A stretch of 64,000 bases of DNA from Sphaerisporangium siamense. GTDB taxonomy: Bacteria; Actinomycetota; Actinomycetes; Streptosporangiales; Streptosporangiaceae. The notes below the pieces were generated by a model. That model made no database searches. It saw only the letters and a program-made list of their open reading frames with translations, and was not told the origin of the DNA. Location: positions 5,332,001 to 5,396,000 of the forward strand of contig NZ_JACHND010000001.1 in assembly GCF_014205275.1 (NCBI RefSeq), written 5' to 3'. Position 1 is the stretch's first letter, and every line of letters starts with the position of its first letter. The translations under genes were made by a program, and so were the position numbers. Shown here piece by piece: positions 23,829 to 31,820 of this stretch.

Positions 23829-25018
23829 CGGGGATCAGAACGGCACTGGTCATCGGCGGCGGCATCGCGGGGCCGGTGGCCGCGGTGGCACTGCGCCAGG
23901 CGGGCATCGAGGCCACCGTGTACGAGGCGTACGCCGCGAGCGCGGACGGCGTGGGCGCGACGCTGGTGATCGCGCCGAACGGCCTGGACGCGCTCGGCGC
24001 GATCGGCGCGGGGGAGGCGGTCCTCGCCATCGGCCTGCCGATCTCGCACAACCTGGTGGTGGACGGCCGGGGTCGGCCGATCGGCGAGTTCCCACGGCTC
24101 GCCGACCTGCCGCCGAGCCGGGCGATGTGGCGGCCGGACCTGTACCGGGTGCTGCACGAGCACGCCAAGGCGCGGGGCGTCGCCTTCGAGTACGGCAAGC
24201 GGCTCGTCGGCGCGGAGGAGACCCCGGACGGCGTCCTGGCGCGCTTCGCCGACGGGTCCACCGCCGTCGCCGACGTGCTCGTCGGCGCGGACGGCGTCGG
24301 CTCGGCGGTGCGGTCCCTCATAGACCCGCACGCCCCGGATCCCGAGCACGTCCCGCTGCTGAACTTCGGCGGCCTCGCCGACCTGAAGGTGCCGGCCAGG
24401 CCGGACGCGGTCTACTTCGTGTACGGCAACAAGGGCTTCCTCGGGTACTGGGTGCAGCCCGACGGCCGTACCGCCTGGTGGAGCAACCTGCCGCATGGTG
24501 CGCCGATGACCGCCGCCCAGGCCCGCGAGACCGCGCCCGAGGAATGGCTGCGCCGCCTGGCCGAGGTCTACGCCGGCGATGTCCCCGGCCGCGACCTGGT
24601 CCGGCACACGAGCCCCCGCGACCTGTCCGTGCTCGGCACCATGCACATCATGCCGTCCACGCCGCGCTGGCATCGCGGCCGGATGGTCCTGGTAGGGGAC
24701 TCGGTGCACGCCCCGTCGTCCAGCTCGGGGCAGGGGGCGTCGCTGGCCGTCGAGAGCGCGATCGAACTGGCCCGCTGCCTGCGCGACCTGCCCGACGCGC
24801 CGGCCGCGTTCGCCGCCTACGAGCGGCTGCGCCGCCCCCGCGTCGAGAGCGTCGCCGCCCGCGCGGCCAGGACCAACAACACCAAGACGCTCGGACCGGT
24901 GGGCCGCACCATGATGAAGTTGATGATGCCCCTGGCGATGAAGACCTTCCTCACCCCGGAGAAGACCCTCGGCCCCGAACAGCGCCACCACATCGACTGG
25001 GACGCCCCGGCGGCGTAG
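23825..25018 (+). CDS. FAD-dependent monooxygenase, class A
   Basis: A 397-residue flavoprotein hydroxylase. The dinucleotide-binding GGGIAGPVAAVAL is at residues 12-24, the DG motif VLVGADGVGSAVR is near 155-167, and the second FAD motif MVLVGDSVHAPSSSSGQG is near 290. No transmembrane helices are evident. The family hydroxylates aromatic compounds or modifies antibiotics such as tetracycline and rifampicin. It is co-transcribed with the PadR repressor by a 4-base overlap, a common arrangement for inducible detoxification. The substrate is unknown. Confidence 0.9.
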   Translation: MTGIRTALVIGGGIAGPVAAVALRQAGIEATVYEAYAASADGVGATLVIAPNGLDALGAIGAGEAVLAIGLPISHNLVVDGRGRPIGEFPRLADLPPSRAMWRPDLYRVLHEHAKARGVAFEYGKRLVGAEETPDGVLARFADGSTAVADVLVGADGVGSAVRSLIDPHAPDPEHVPLLNFGGLADLKVPARPDAVYFVYGNKGFLGYWVQPDGRTAWWSNLPHGAPMTAAQARETAPEEWLRRLAEVYAGDVPGRDLVRHTSPRDLSVLGTMHIMPSTPRWHRGRMVLVGDSVHAPSSSSGQGASLAVESAIELARCLRDLPDAPAAFAAYERLRRPRVESVAARAARTNNTKTLGPVGRTMMKLMMPLAMKTFLTPEKTLGPEQRHHIDWDAPAA

Positions 25019-25036
25019 CACGGCGGCGGGAGGCGG

Positions 25037-26044
25037 TCAGAAGGTGAGGGTCCAGCCTTCGCGGCGGGCCTGGTCGGCGGTGTAGGCCACGCCGTGGACC
25101 TTCAGCCCGGCCGGGTCCAGCAAGGTGATCGCGCCGCCGCCGTTGCCGAGCTGGAGCTCCGGGCCCGCCGGCAGGGTCAGGAACGCGCCGGCGGCGAGCG
25201 GCCCCGGCGGGAGCGGCCGCAGGTGCTTGGCGCGGTCGCTCAGGCTCCACCCGGCCAGGTCGACGGGGGCGGCGGAGGCGTTGAGCACGGTGACCGTCTC
25301 GTTCTCCGGCGCGGGACCCACGGGGTTGGCCAGCGCGGCCACGATCCGCACGGGCTCCTCCCCGGCGGCCGGACGGCCAGGGGCGGCGACCAGGGAGTGG
25401 CCGGTGACGTCGTCGGTGTGCCAGGCCTGCGACTGGAACGCCAGAAAGATCGCGATCCATCGGGACTCGCCCGGCAGGTGGATCAGCAGCCCGCCGTCCT
25501 GCCACACCCCGTCGTCCTGGTGGAACCGGCCGCTGTTGCCCTGGTTCATGTGGACGTCGTGCACGCCGTTGCCGGGCAGGAACCCGAAGATCTTGTCCCG
25601 GGTGGACGGCTCGGGGCCCCAGCGCTCGCCGAAGACGTACACCGACGCCCCCGGGTCGCCGATCGCCCGCCGCACGTAGTGGTCGAGCTTGTCGCCGAGG
25701 TCGTTGTCGTCCCCGGTGACCTCGGGCGGCAGCGGGCGCATCAGCGCGGGGTCGAACAGGTTGCCGCGGATGAAGTCCAGGGCCGCGCCGCCGGGCCCGG
25801 AGGCGAGCGGCGTCCAGCCCGCGCCGGGGGCGGGCAGGGTCTGGAGGAGCGGATGGGCGAAGTCCTCGACGGCCAGGTACAGCAGCTCGGAGGGGGCCTG
25901 CTGCGACAGCACGTTCACCGCGGCGCGGTAGGCCGTCCCCGCCTGGTCGGCCAGGTGGATCTGGTAGTGCGGCGTCTCGGACGCGCCCTCGCGCCGCCGC
26001 GCGACCGCGCGCGCGGCCAGCACCCCGTACGAGCGCAGTGGCAT
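25037..26044 (-). CDS. DUF2278 (YukJ-like) protein with C-terminal lamin-tail domain
   Basis: A 335-residue protein. Residues 1-220 match the DUF2278/YukJ group (HYQIHLADQAGTAYRAAVNV, then NDLGDKLDHYVRRAI, then HDVHMNQGN), with a conserved His/Asp/Asn cluster that looks like a hydrolase-type active site. Residues about 235-335 form a beta-rich lamin-tail domain (NASAAPVDLAGWSLSD, then LAAGAFLTLPAG, then LLDPAGLKVHGV). No signal peptide is seen. ATG at 26044 follows GGAGG at 6 bases. It is convergent with the monooxygenase. The molecular function of the family is not established. Confidence 0.85.
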   Translation of the reverse strand: MPLRSYGVLAARAVARRREGASETPHYQIHLADQAGTAYRAAVNVLSQQAPSELLYLAVEDFAHPLLQTLPAPGAGWTPLASGPGGAALDFIRGNLFDPALMRPLPPEVTGDDNDLGDKLDHYVRRAIGDPGASVYVFGERWGPEPSTRDKIFGFLPGNGVHDVHMNQGNSGRFHQDDGVWQDGGLLIHLPGESRWIAIFLAFQSQAWHTDDVTGHSLVAAPGRPAAGEEPVRIVAALANPVGPAPENETVTVLNASAAPVDLAGWSLSDRAKHLRPLPPGPLAAGAFLTLPAGPELQLGNGGGAITLLDPAGLKVHGVAYTADQARREGWTLTF

Positions 26045-26384
26045 GGGAGACCTCCGAAGGCAGCGGATCCGGCGCGACGCCGTCCGGGCCCGGATCGCGC
26101 GGCGCGCGGGCCCAGAGGCAAACCTCCTCCAGGACGCGATCGTTGTCCATCACCAGGTACGCACTGGGTGAGGTGTGTCTCGGGCCGCGCCGCCCACCCG
26201 GCCCGCGGCGGGCGGTCACCGTTCCGCGGCGGGCGGCGGGCGGCGGGTGAGAACGGACGTGACCTCCGCGCCTTCATGCGGGGGCCGCCGAAAGTGGCGG
26301 ATTTCCGGGTATTTCACGACCGCCATGACCTGGTTAGCCTGAAGGAGACCCTCTCCCGCGACTCCCGTCCCCCGAGGAGTTCAG
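26045..26384. other. 340-base intergenic region with divergent regulatory signals
   Basis: No credible gene. A TAGCCT -10 (26335-26340) with a TTCACG -35 (26313-26318) at 16 bases would serve the small secreted protein downstream. A run of GGCGGGC repeats lies near 26229-26247. The DUF2278 promoter was not identified. Confidence 0.55.
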
Positions 26385-26642
26385 ATGCGCAGAGCGATCA
26401 CCGTCATCGGCGTGGCCGCCGCCGTGTTCTCGGTCGTGCTTCCGATGAGCGCGGCCGGTGCGTGGTCCGCCGTCCCGGCCCAGGCGCGGTCCGGCGCCGC
26501 CGCGGACCTCCCGGACGGGTGGACCTGCTACCGGCAAGGAGAGATCGCCTACTTCGGCGGCCTCCCGTACCGGGCCAGGATCGGCTTCTGCGGGTCCGGC
26601 CTCGACCCGGCCACGGTGCCCGCGCTGTGGGAGCCCGCCTGA
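26385..26642 (+). CDS. small secreted protein of unknown function
   Basis: An 85-residue exported protein. Residues 1-26 are a Sec signal peptide (RRAITVIGVAAAVFSVVLPMSAAGA), and the mature 55-residue part contains two Cys (WTCYRQG and GFCGSG) able to form a disulfide. I recognise no family. The ATG follows GAGGAG at about 5 bases. It is monocistronic, ending in a hairpin terminator shared with the convergent lipoprotein gene. Confidence 0.8.
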   Translation: MRRAITVIGVAAAVFSVVLPMSAAGAWSAVPAQARSGAAADLPDGWTCYRQGEIAYFGGLPYRARIGFCGSGLDPATVPALWEPA

Positions 26643-26651
26643 TAGAGGCGT

Positions 26652-26682
26652 CCGCGAGCCGCCCCCGGAGGGTGGCTCGCGG
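26652..26682. terminator. hairpin terminator between convergent genes
   Basis: A 9-bp perfect stem CCGCGAGCC / GGCTCGCGG has a 13-base loop with a possible inner CCC/GGG pair. It sits 10 bases after the small secreted protein gene and 6 bases before the lipoprotein stop. Confidence 0.82.
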
Positions 26683-26687
26683 GAAGG

Positions 26688-27320
26688 TCAGCCGGCGCCC
26701 GGGACGGTGACGGGCTGCTCCTTGAACTCGAAGCCGCGCTTGGCGGCGTCCTGTTGCAGGCTGTCGATGGAGTTCTTGCTGCGGGCCAGGTCGGCCTCGG
26801 TGGCGGTGCCGCCCTTCAGCTTGTCGGTGAGGCTCTGGAACTTGGTGCTCACGCCTTCGACCGCCTTGCACAGTGTGGGATTGGCCTGGGCGAAGCGCTT
26901 GGCGACCTTCAGCTCGTGCAGGGCGAACACGCCCGCGATCGCCGCCTTGACGAACGTGCGCTTGCGCTTCTCCGCGCCCTCCTTGAACCCGCCGGCGCGC
27001 AGCGGCTTGTAGATGTACCGGTGGAAGGCGCCGAGGGCGAGGCCCGCGTGCAGCGCGAAGCGGGTCTTGGCGAACCTCCGGGTGTTGCCCTCGGTCGGGC
27101 ACGCGCCGTTGTACTCGGTGTCGCCGGTCGCCGTGGGCGCCACCGCGGCCGGGCTCGTGGCCACCACGGCGCCCTGCGGCGTGGGCGTGGCGGACTTGCC
27201 GCCGCAGCCGCCGACCAGGGCGGCCGACACCGCCGCCGACAGGGCCAGCGCCACCACCGTGGTCCGCGCCCGGCGCGGCACCGCCCCCGGGCGCGCGCCG
27301 CCCTCGCTCTCCGCAGCCAT
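26688..27320 (-). CDS. putative lipoprotein
   Basis: A 210-residue lipoprotein of unknown function. After a basic N-terminus, a hydrophobic segment (TTVVALALSAAVSAALVG) ends in the lipobox LVGGC at about residue 40, followed by a Thr/Pro/Ala linker. The mature domain is helical and basic (FALHAGLALGAFHRYIYKPLRAG, then KSIDSL-type helix), with two Cys. It is predicted to be anchored to the outer face of the membrane. No neighbouring gene suggests its role. Confidence 0.78.
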   Translation of the reverse strand: MAAESEGGARPGAVPRRARTTVVALALSAAVSAALVGGCGGKSATPTPQGAVVATSPAAVAPTATGDTEYNGACPTEGNTRRFAKTRFALHAGLALGAFHRYIYKPLRAGGFKEGAEKRKRTFVKAAIAGVFALHELKVAKRFAQANPTLCKAVEGVSTKFQSLTDKLKGGTATEADLARSKNSIDSLQQDAAKRGFEFKEQPVTVPGAG

Positions 27321-27418
27321 CAGGTCCCCCCAAGGACGTCACGGCGCCCGATCCGCGCCCCCTTCTCCCTGTTCCCGCCGTGCTTGATCCAACACTCTCC
27401 GTGACGAAATGGGGGCGG

Positions 27419-27991
27419 TCAGGCGCGGCGGGCGCGGAAGGCGGCGGTCTTGACCCGGTTCTGGCAGGTCGTGGAGCAGAAGCGGCGGGTGCCGTTGCGC
27501 GAGGTGTCGATGTAGACACGGTCGCAGTGCGGGGCGGTGCAGACGCCGAGCCGGTCGTACAGCTCACCGCCGAGCACGATCGCCAGGCCGGTGGCGCAGG
27601 CGGCGGCCCAGTCGTCGCCCACGGTGCCGGCGGGGCCGTGGAAGTGCAGGTGCCAGGGCTCGCCGTCGTGGCGTTCGAGGCGGGGGCGGGCCTGGGTGCG
27701 GTCGAGCAGCCGGTTCACCTGGAGGGCCGCGGTGTCGACGTCCCCGGCCTCGACGGCGTCGAACACCACGCGCAACTCGGCGGCGACCCGCGCGAGCCGG
27801 CAGGCCGTGTCGTCGGAGACCTCGCGGTCGCGCCCGCCCCCGGCCCGCAGTGCTTCGCGGGCCGCGTCGCGCCGGGCCGGTCCCTCGGGCGGGGAGGGGT
27901 GGGGCCTGCCGTGCGCCTCGCCGGGGGTCAGGCGGTTGACCAGCGCGGCCGCCACCGCCACCACGGCATCGGAGTGACTGTTGAAGTTCAC
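27419..27991 (-). CDS. CGNR zinc-finger (ABATE-domain) regulator
   Basis: A 190-residue probable transcription factor of the CGNR group. The N-terminal ABATE-type domain (NFNSHSDAVVAVAAALVNRLTPGE) and the C-terminal zinc knuckle (CTAPHCDRVYIDTSRNGTRRFCSTTCQNR) are clear. The GTG at 27991 gives the family's usual N-terminus (VNFNSHSD); an ATG at 28033 adds 14 residues and is the alternative. It is divergent from the methyltransferase, with 72 bases between the starts. Its target is unknown. Confidence 0.85.
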   Translation of the reverse strand: MNFNSHSDAVVAVAAALVNRLTPGEAHGRPHPSPPEGPARRDAAREALRAGGGRDREVSDDTACRLARVAAELRVVFDAVEAGDVDTAALQVNRLLDRTQARPRLERHDGEPWHLHFHGPAGTVGDDWAAACATGLAIVLGGELYDRLGVCTAPHCDRVYIDTSRNGTRRFCSTTCQNRVKTAAFRARRA

Positions 27992-28021
27992 TTGACCGGT
28001 TACACCCTTCGGTTCTAGCCT
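27992..28021 (+). promoter_or_regulatory. promoter for methyltransferase gene
   Basis: A plus-strand TTGACC -35 (27992-27997) and TAGCCT -10 (28016-28021) are 18 bases apart. Transcription would begin near 28028, about 36 bases before the GTG. Confidence 0.6.
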
Positions 28022-28063
28022 GTCACTATCCATAGGGTAGACGACAGTTACCAGGAGGCTTTC

Positions 28064-28843
28064 GTGTCCATTCTCACGCGTGAGGCGGCCCAGAACTGGA
28101 TCACCCGCTGGGACCGGCAGCAGGAGGGCTACCTGCCCGACCGCGAGGAGCGGTTCACCGCCCTGATCGACGCCGTCGAGGCGGGCGCCGGACGGCCCGA
28201 CCCGCTCGTCCTGGACCTCGGGTGCGGACCCGGCTCCCTGTCCTCCCGCCTGCTGGACCGGCTGCCCGGCGCGACCGTCGTCGCCATCGACGCCGACCCG
28301 CTGCTGCTGGCCCTCGGCGGCGCCGTCAACGCCGGACGACCCGGCCTGCGCTTCGCCGACCACGACCTGCGTGAGCCCGGGTGGGCGGCGGCGCTCGGCC
28401 TGCCGCGCGCGGCCGACGTCGCCGTGAGCACGACGGCCCTGCACTGGCTGTCGGCGGAGGGGCTGCGCGCGATGCTGGCCGAGCTGACGTCGGTGCTGCG
28501 CCCGGGCGGGCTGTTCCTCAACGGCGACCACATGGAGGCCGGCGACGTCGCGCCCCGCCTCGGCGAGCTGGAGCGCGCCGTCCACGACCGGGCCACCGCC
28601 AGGCGGTTCGCCGCGGGCATGCCCGAGGACTGGCGCGAGTGGTGGGACGCCGCGGGCGCCGACCCGGAGCTGGCCGAGCTGTGCCACGCGCGTGAGCGCA
28701 GGGTCGCCGGCGCCGACCACCACGGCTCGGAGTCGCTCTTCCTGTCCACGCACGTCGCCGCGCTGCGCGAGGCCGGTTTCGGGGAGATCGGCACGCTGTG
28801 GCAGAACGGCCACAACCGCCTGCTGGGCGCCGTCTACGGCTGA
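28064..28843 (+). CDS. class I SAM-dependent methyltransferase
   Basis: A 259-residue methyltransferase. Motif I LVLDLGCGPGSLSSRLL is at about 48-65, the acidic ribose-binding ATVVAIDADP near 70, and post-motif segments (ALHWLS, LRPGGLFLNGDH) follow. Substrate is unknown; proteins of this subgroup often act on small molecules. The GTG start at 28064 is supported by AGGAGG 6 bases upstream. It has its own promoter; the next gene is 85 bases away on the same strand. Confidence 0.9.
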   Translation: MSILTREAAQNWITRWDRQQEGYLPDREERFTALIDAVEAGAGRPDPLVLDLGCGPGSLSSRLLDRLPGATVVAIDADPLLLALGGAVNAGRPGLRFADHDLREPGWAAALGLPRAADVAVSTTALHWLSAEGLRAMLAELTSVLRPGGLFLNGDHMEAGDVAPRLGELERAVHDRATARRFAAGMPEDWREWWDAAGADPELAELCHARERRVAGADHHGSESLFLSTHVAALREAGFGEIGTLWQNGHNRLLGAVYG

Positions 28844-28928
28844 GCGCGGGCCGAATCTGCCAAGATGGTGTCAGATTCCGGGTAATTCGCTCGCCGGGAT
28901 CGGGCCGGGCTGCCTAGGGTCGGGCGTC

Positions 28929-29963
28929 ATGAGTACCCCATCGGCCCCATCCGCCGGCGCGTTCATCGCGGCCCTCCCGAAGGTCGAGCTGCACGTTCAC
29001 CTGGTCGGGTCCGCCTCGGTGCCCACGGTGCTGGATCTGGCCCGGCGGCACCCCGGCGGCCCGGTCCCCACCACCGAGGAGGAACTGCGGGAGTTCTACG
29101 TCTTCCGCGACTTCGCGCACTTCACCACCGTCTACGAGGGTGTCAACGGCCTGGTCCGCGAACCCGAGGACGTCGCCACCCTCGTCACCGGCGCGGCCCG
29201 CGACCTGGCCGCGCAGAACGCCCGCTACGTCGAGCTCACCGTCACCCCGTACTCCCACCACCGCATGGGCATGACCCCGCGGGCGGTCACCGAGGCGCTC
29301 GACCTGGCCGCCCGCGAGGCCGCCGGGTTCGGCGTGCGCGTCGCCTACATCTTCGACATCCCGGGCGAGTACGGCGTCGACGCCGCGCGGGCCACCCTGG
29401 ACCACGCGCTGGCGGAGCCGCCGCGGGACCTCGTCGGCCTCGGGCTCGCCGGCCTGGAGGAGGTCCGGGCGCGCCACCGCGACACGTTCCGTGACGCCTT
29501 CCGCGCCGCCACCGCGGCCGGGCTGCACAGCCTGCCGCACGCCGGGGAGGTCGGCGGCCCGCCCATCATCTGGGAGGCCGTCGAGGGCCTGCGGGCCGAG
29601 CGCATCGGCCACGGCATCCGCTGCCTGGACGACCCGCGGCTGGTCGCCCACCTGCGCGAGACCCGGCTGCCCCTGGAGGTCTGCCCGACCTCCAACGTCC
29701 GCACCCGCCAGGTGCCCGACCTCGCCTCCCACCCGCTGCCCCGGCTGCTGGAGGAGGGCCTGTACGTCACGCTCAACAGCGACGACCCGCCCATGTTCGG
29801 CACCACGCTGGACCAGGAGTACCGCGTGGCCGCCGAGGTCTTCGGCCTCGGCCCCGCCGCGCTCGCCGACCTGGCCCGCGCCGCGGTCCTGGCGTCGTTC
29901 CTCGACGAGGACGGCAAGCGCGAGATCATCGACGAGATCGGCCGGGTGCCGATCCCGGCCTAG
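28929..29963 (+). CDS. adenosine deaminase family protein
   Basis: A 344-residue metal-dependent deaminase. LPKVELHVHLVGS at residues 14-26 carries the HxH zinc ligands, LHSLPHAGEVGGP the His/Glu catalytic pair, AERIGHGIRC the next His, and LNSDDPPMFG the late Asp pair. It most likely converts adenosine to inosine, although related members act on aminodeoxyfutalosine or methyladenosine; I cannot distinguish these. The ATG at 28929 is the family's normal N-terminus. Longer frames overlap the methyltransferase and are not credible. Confidence 0.88.
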   Translation: MSTPSAPSAGAFIAALPKVELHVHLVGSASVPTVLDLARRHPGGPVPTTEEELREFYVFRDFAHFTTVYEGVNGLVREPEDVATLVTGAARDLAAQNARYVELTVTPYSHHRMGMTPRAVTEALDLAAREAAGFGVRVAYIFDIPGEYGVDAARATLDHALAEPPRDLVGLGLAGLEEVRARHRDTFRDAFRAATAAGLHSLPHAGEVGGPPIIWEAVEGLRAERIGHGIRCLDDPRLVAHLRETRLPLEVCPTSNVRTRQVPDLASHPLPRLLEEGLYVTLNSDDPPMFGTTLDQEYRVAAEVFGLGPAALADLARAAVLASFLDEDGKREIIDEIGRVPIPA

Positions 29964-30014
29964 GCGCGGGCGCTGCGCACAGGTGGCCCAGGCCGGTGGC
30001 CGCGCGAAGAACGG

Positions 30015-30788
30015 TCAGGGGGACGCGAGCCGGCCGAGGTCCGGCGGGATCTTGGCCGCCGCGCCCCTGTCCAGCAGGAACACCGTGCGCAGCCGTCCCC
30101 GCGCGCCCGCGCCCGGCACCTGGAACGGCCCCGAACCCTGGAGCGCCAGCCGCACCGCGCCCGCCTTCTCCTCGCCCGCCGCGATCACCCACACCTCGCG
30201 CGCGGCCCCGATCGTGGGCAGCGTCAGCGTGATCCGGGTCGGTGGCGGCTTCGGCGCCCCGTGCACGGCGACCACCGGCCGCTCGTCGTACAGGGCGGGC
30301 ATCTCGGGGAACAGCGAGGCCACGTGGCCGTCCGGGCCGAGGCCCAGCATGAGCACGTCGAACGACGGCACCGGCCCGTGGTCCTCCGGCCGGGACGCCG
30401 CGCGCAGCTCGGCCGCGTACCGGTCGGCCGCCTCCTCGGCGGTCAGGCCCGAGTCCGGGCCCGCGATCGGGTGGACCCGCTCGGGGTCGGTCTCGACGTG
30501 GTCGAGCAGCGCCCGCCGGGCCGCGGTCTCGTTGCGCTCGGCGTCGCCGGTGGGGAGGAAGCGCTCGTCGCCCCACCAGATGTCCAGCCGCGGCCACTCC
30601 ACCGCGTCGTGCGCCGGGTTGGCCGCCACCTCGGCCAGGGCGGCGGTGCCGATGCCGCCACCGGTCAGCACCAGGTGCGCCGAGCCCTTGGCGGCCAGCG
30701 CGTCGGCCAGCCCGGTGATCAGCCGGGCGGCGACCGCCTTGGCCAGCACCGTGGCGTCCCGGTGCACCAGGACCGTGGGAACACTCAC
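30015..30788 (-). CDS. pgl: 6-phosphogluconolactonase
   Basis: A 257-residue lactonase of the DevB/Pgl (SugarP_isomerase-like) type, which hydrolyses 6-phosphogluconolactone. LVLTGGGIGTAAL, DIWWGDERFLP and LGLGPDGHVASLFP are the diagnostic segments. GTG at 30788 gives VSVPTVLVHRDATVL, the expected N-terminus; the ribosome site (AAGGA) is 12 bases away. It is the last gene of the minus-strand pentose phosphate operon after opcA. Confidence 0.95.
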   Translation of the reverse strand: MSVPTVLVHRDATVLAKAVAARLITGLADALAAKGSAHLVLTGGGIGTAALAEVAANPAHDAVEWPRLDIWWGDERFLPTGDAERNETAARRALLDHVETDPERVHPIAGPDSGLTAEEAADRYAAELRAASRPEDHGPVPSFDVLMLGLGPDGHVASLFPEMPALYDERPVVAVHGAPKPPPTRITLTLPTIGAAREVWVIAAGEEKAGAVRLALQGSGPFQVPGAGARGRLRTVFLLDRGAAAKIPPDLGRLASP

Positions 30789-30859
30789 GACAAGAACCGT
30801 CCTTCTGCTAGGGATGCGCCCCGGCGCGCGCCGCGGGACGGGCGCCGGGGGCGGGGACC

Positions 30860-31762
30860 TCAGAGGGCGGCGACGCCCCTGATCGTCTCCTCGTACACCT
30901 CGTCGGGATCCAGGCGGCGCAGCTCCTCGGCCAGCAGCTCGGCGGTCGACCTGCGGGCCAGCGCCACCTGCCGGTCCGGCTGCCCGGGTCGCTTGAGCGT
31001 GGCCGTGCGCGAGTCGTGCCGCTCCACGACCACCTCGCCGTCCTTCGTGCGCAGCCGCACCGTCGTCAGGCCAGGCCCCTTGGACTCGGTCACGCCGATC
31101 GGCGCGTCCAGCTTCGCCGACAGCCACACCGCGAGCAGGCAGGCGCTCGGGTGACCGGCCTCGCCCTCGACGTGGCCGTCGATCACCTCGCCGACGGGCT
31201 GGTCGAACGCCGCCGCCAGCAGGCTGCGCCACGTCGTGATGCGCGTCCAGGTCAGGTCGGTGTCGCCGGGGGAGTAGCCGTGGATCCTGCTCTTGATCGC
31301 GGCGACCTGGTCCGGCGCGGAGCGCGCGTCGGTGACCCGGCGCTGGCCGAACGCGCCCACCGGGTCCTTGGCCGGGGCCTGCGGCGCGTCGCCCGGCCAC
31401 CACACCACCACCGGGATGTCGGTGAGCAGCAGGGGCGCGAGCACCGAGTCCGCGTGCTCGGTCAGCTCGCCGTACAGGCGCAGCAGCACGACCTCGCCCG
31501 TCGTGAGCTCGCCGACCCGCAGCTCGGCGTCCAGGCGGGTCGCCTCCTCGCGCTCTCTCGGGATGACCGCGAGGATGCGCGAGGGATGCTCACGCGAGGC
31601 CTCGGAGGCGGCGCGCACCGCGTCGTACTGGTGGCTCTCGTCGCACACCACGACGATGGTGAGCACCATGCCGACGGCCGGGGCGCCGAGCTGGTGCCGC
31701 AGGCGGGTGAGCTGCGCGGCCACCTCGGAGGCCGTGGTGCTGCTCATGAGGAAACTGGTCAC
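30860..31762 (-). CDS. opcA: glucose-6-phosphate dehydrogenase assembly protein OpcA
   Basis: A 300-residue OpcA, an actinobacterial and cyanobacterial protein that activates or helps assemble glucose-6-phosphate dehydrogenase. VVWWPGDAPQAPAKDPVGAFGQRRVTDAR and LTWTRITTWRSLLAAAFD are typical. GTG at 31762 (MTSFLMSSTTASEV) is used; a Met at 31747 is an alternative. It follows zwf by 58 bases and precedes pgl, the standard actinobacterial order. Confidence 0.95.
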   Translation of the reverse strand: MTSFLMSSTTASEVAAQLTRLRHQLGAPAVGMVLTIVVVCDESHQYDAVRAASEASREHPSRILAVIPREREEATRLDAELRVGELTTGEVVLLRLYGELTEHADSVLAPLLLTDIPVVVWWPGDAPQAPAKDPVGAFGQRRVTDARSAPDQVAAIKSRIHGYSPGDTDLTWTRITTWRSLLAAAFDQPVGEVIDGHVEGEAGHPSACLLAVWLSAKLDAPIGVTESKGPGLTTVRLRTKDGEVVVERHDSRTATLKRPGQPDRQVALARRSTAELLAEELRRLDPDEVYEETIRGVAAL

Positions 31763-31820
31763 GGCGCCGCCCCTTCCAAGCGCGTCCTGACTGTGGTCAT
31801 CGAAGGGGCCACGGGAAGGA

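Noticed and set aside
26045-26219. Minus-strand extension upstream of the DUF2278 gene (contains YLVMDNDRVLEEVCLWA)
   Set aside because: It looks locally protein-like, but it is out of frame with DUF2278, has no ribosome site or matched start, and quickly becomes Pro/Arg-rich; it may be a small unknown frame, but the evidence is too thin.
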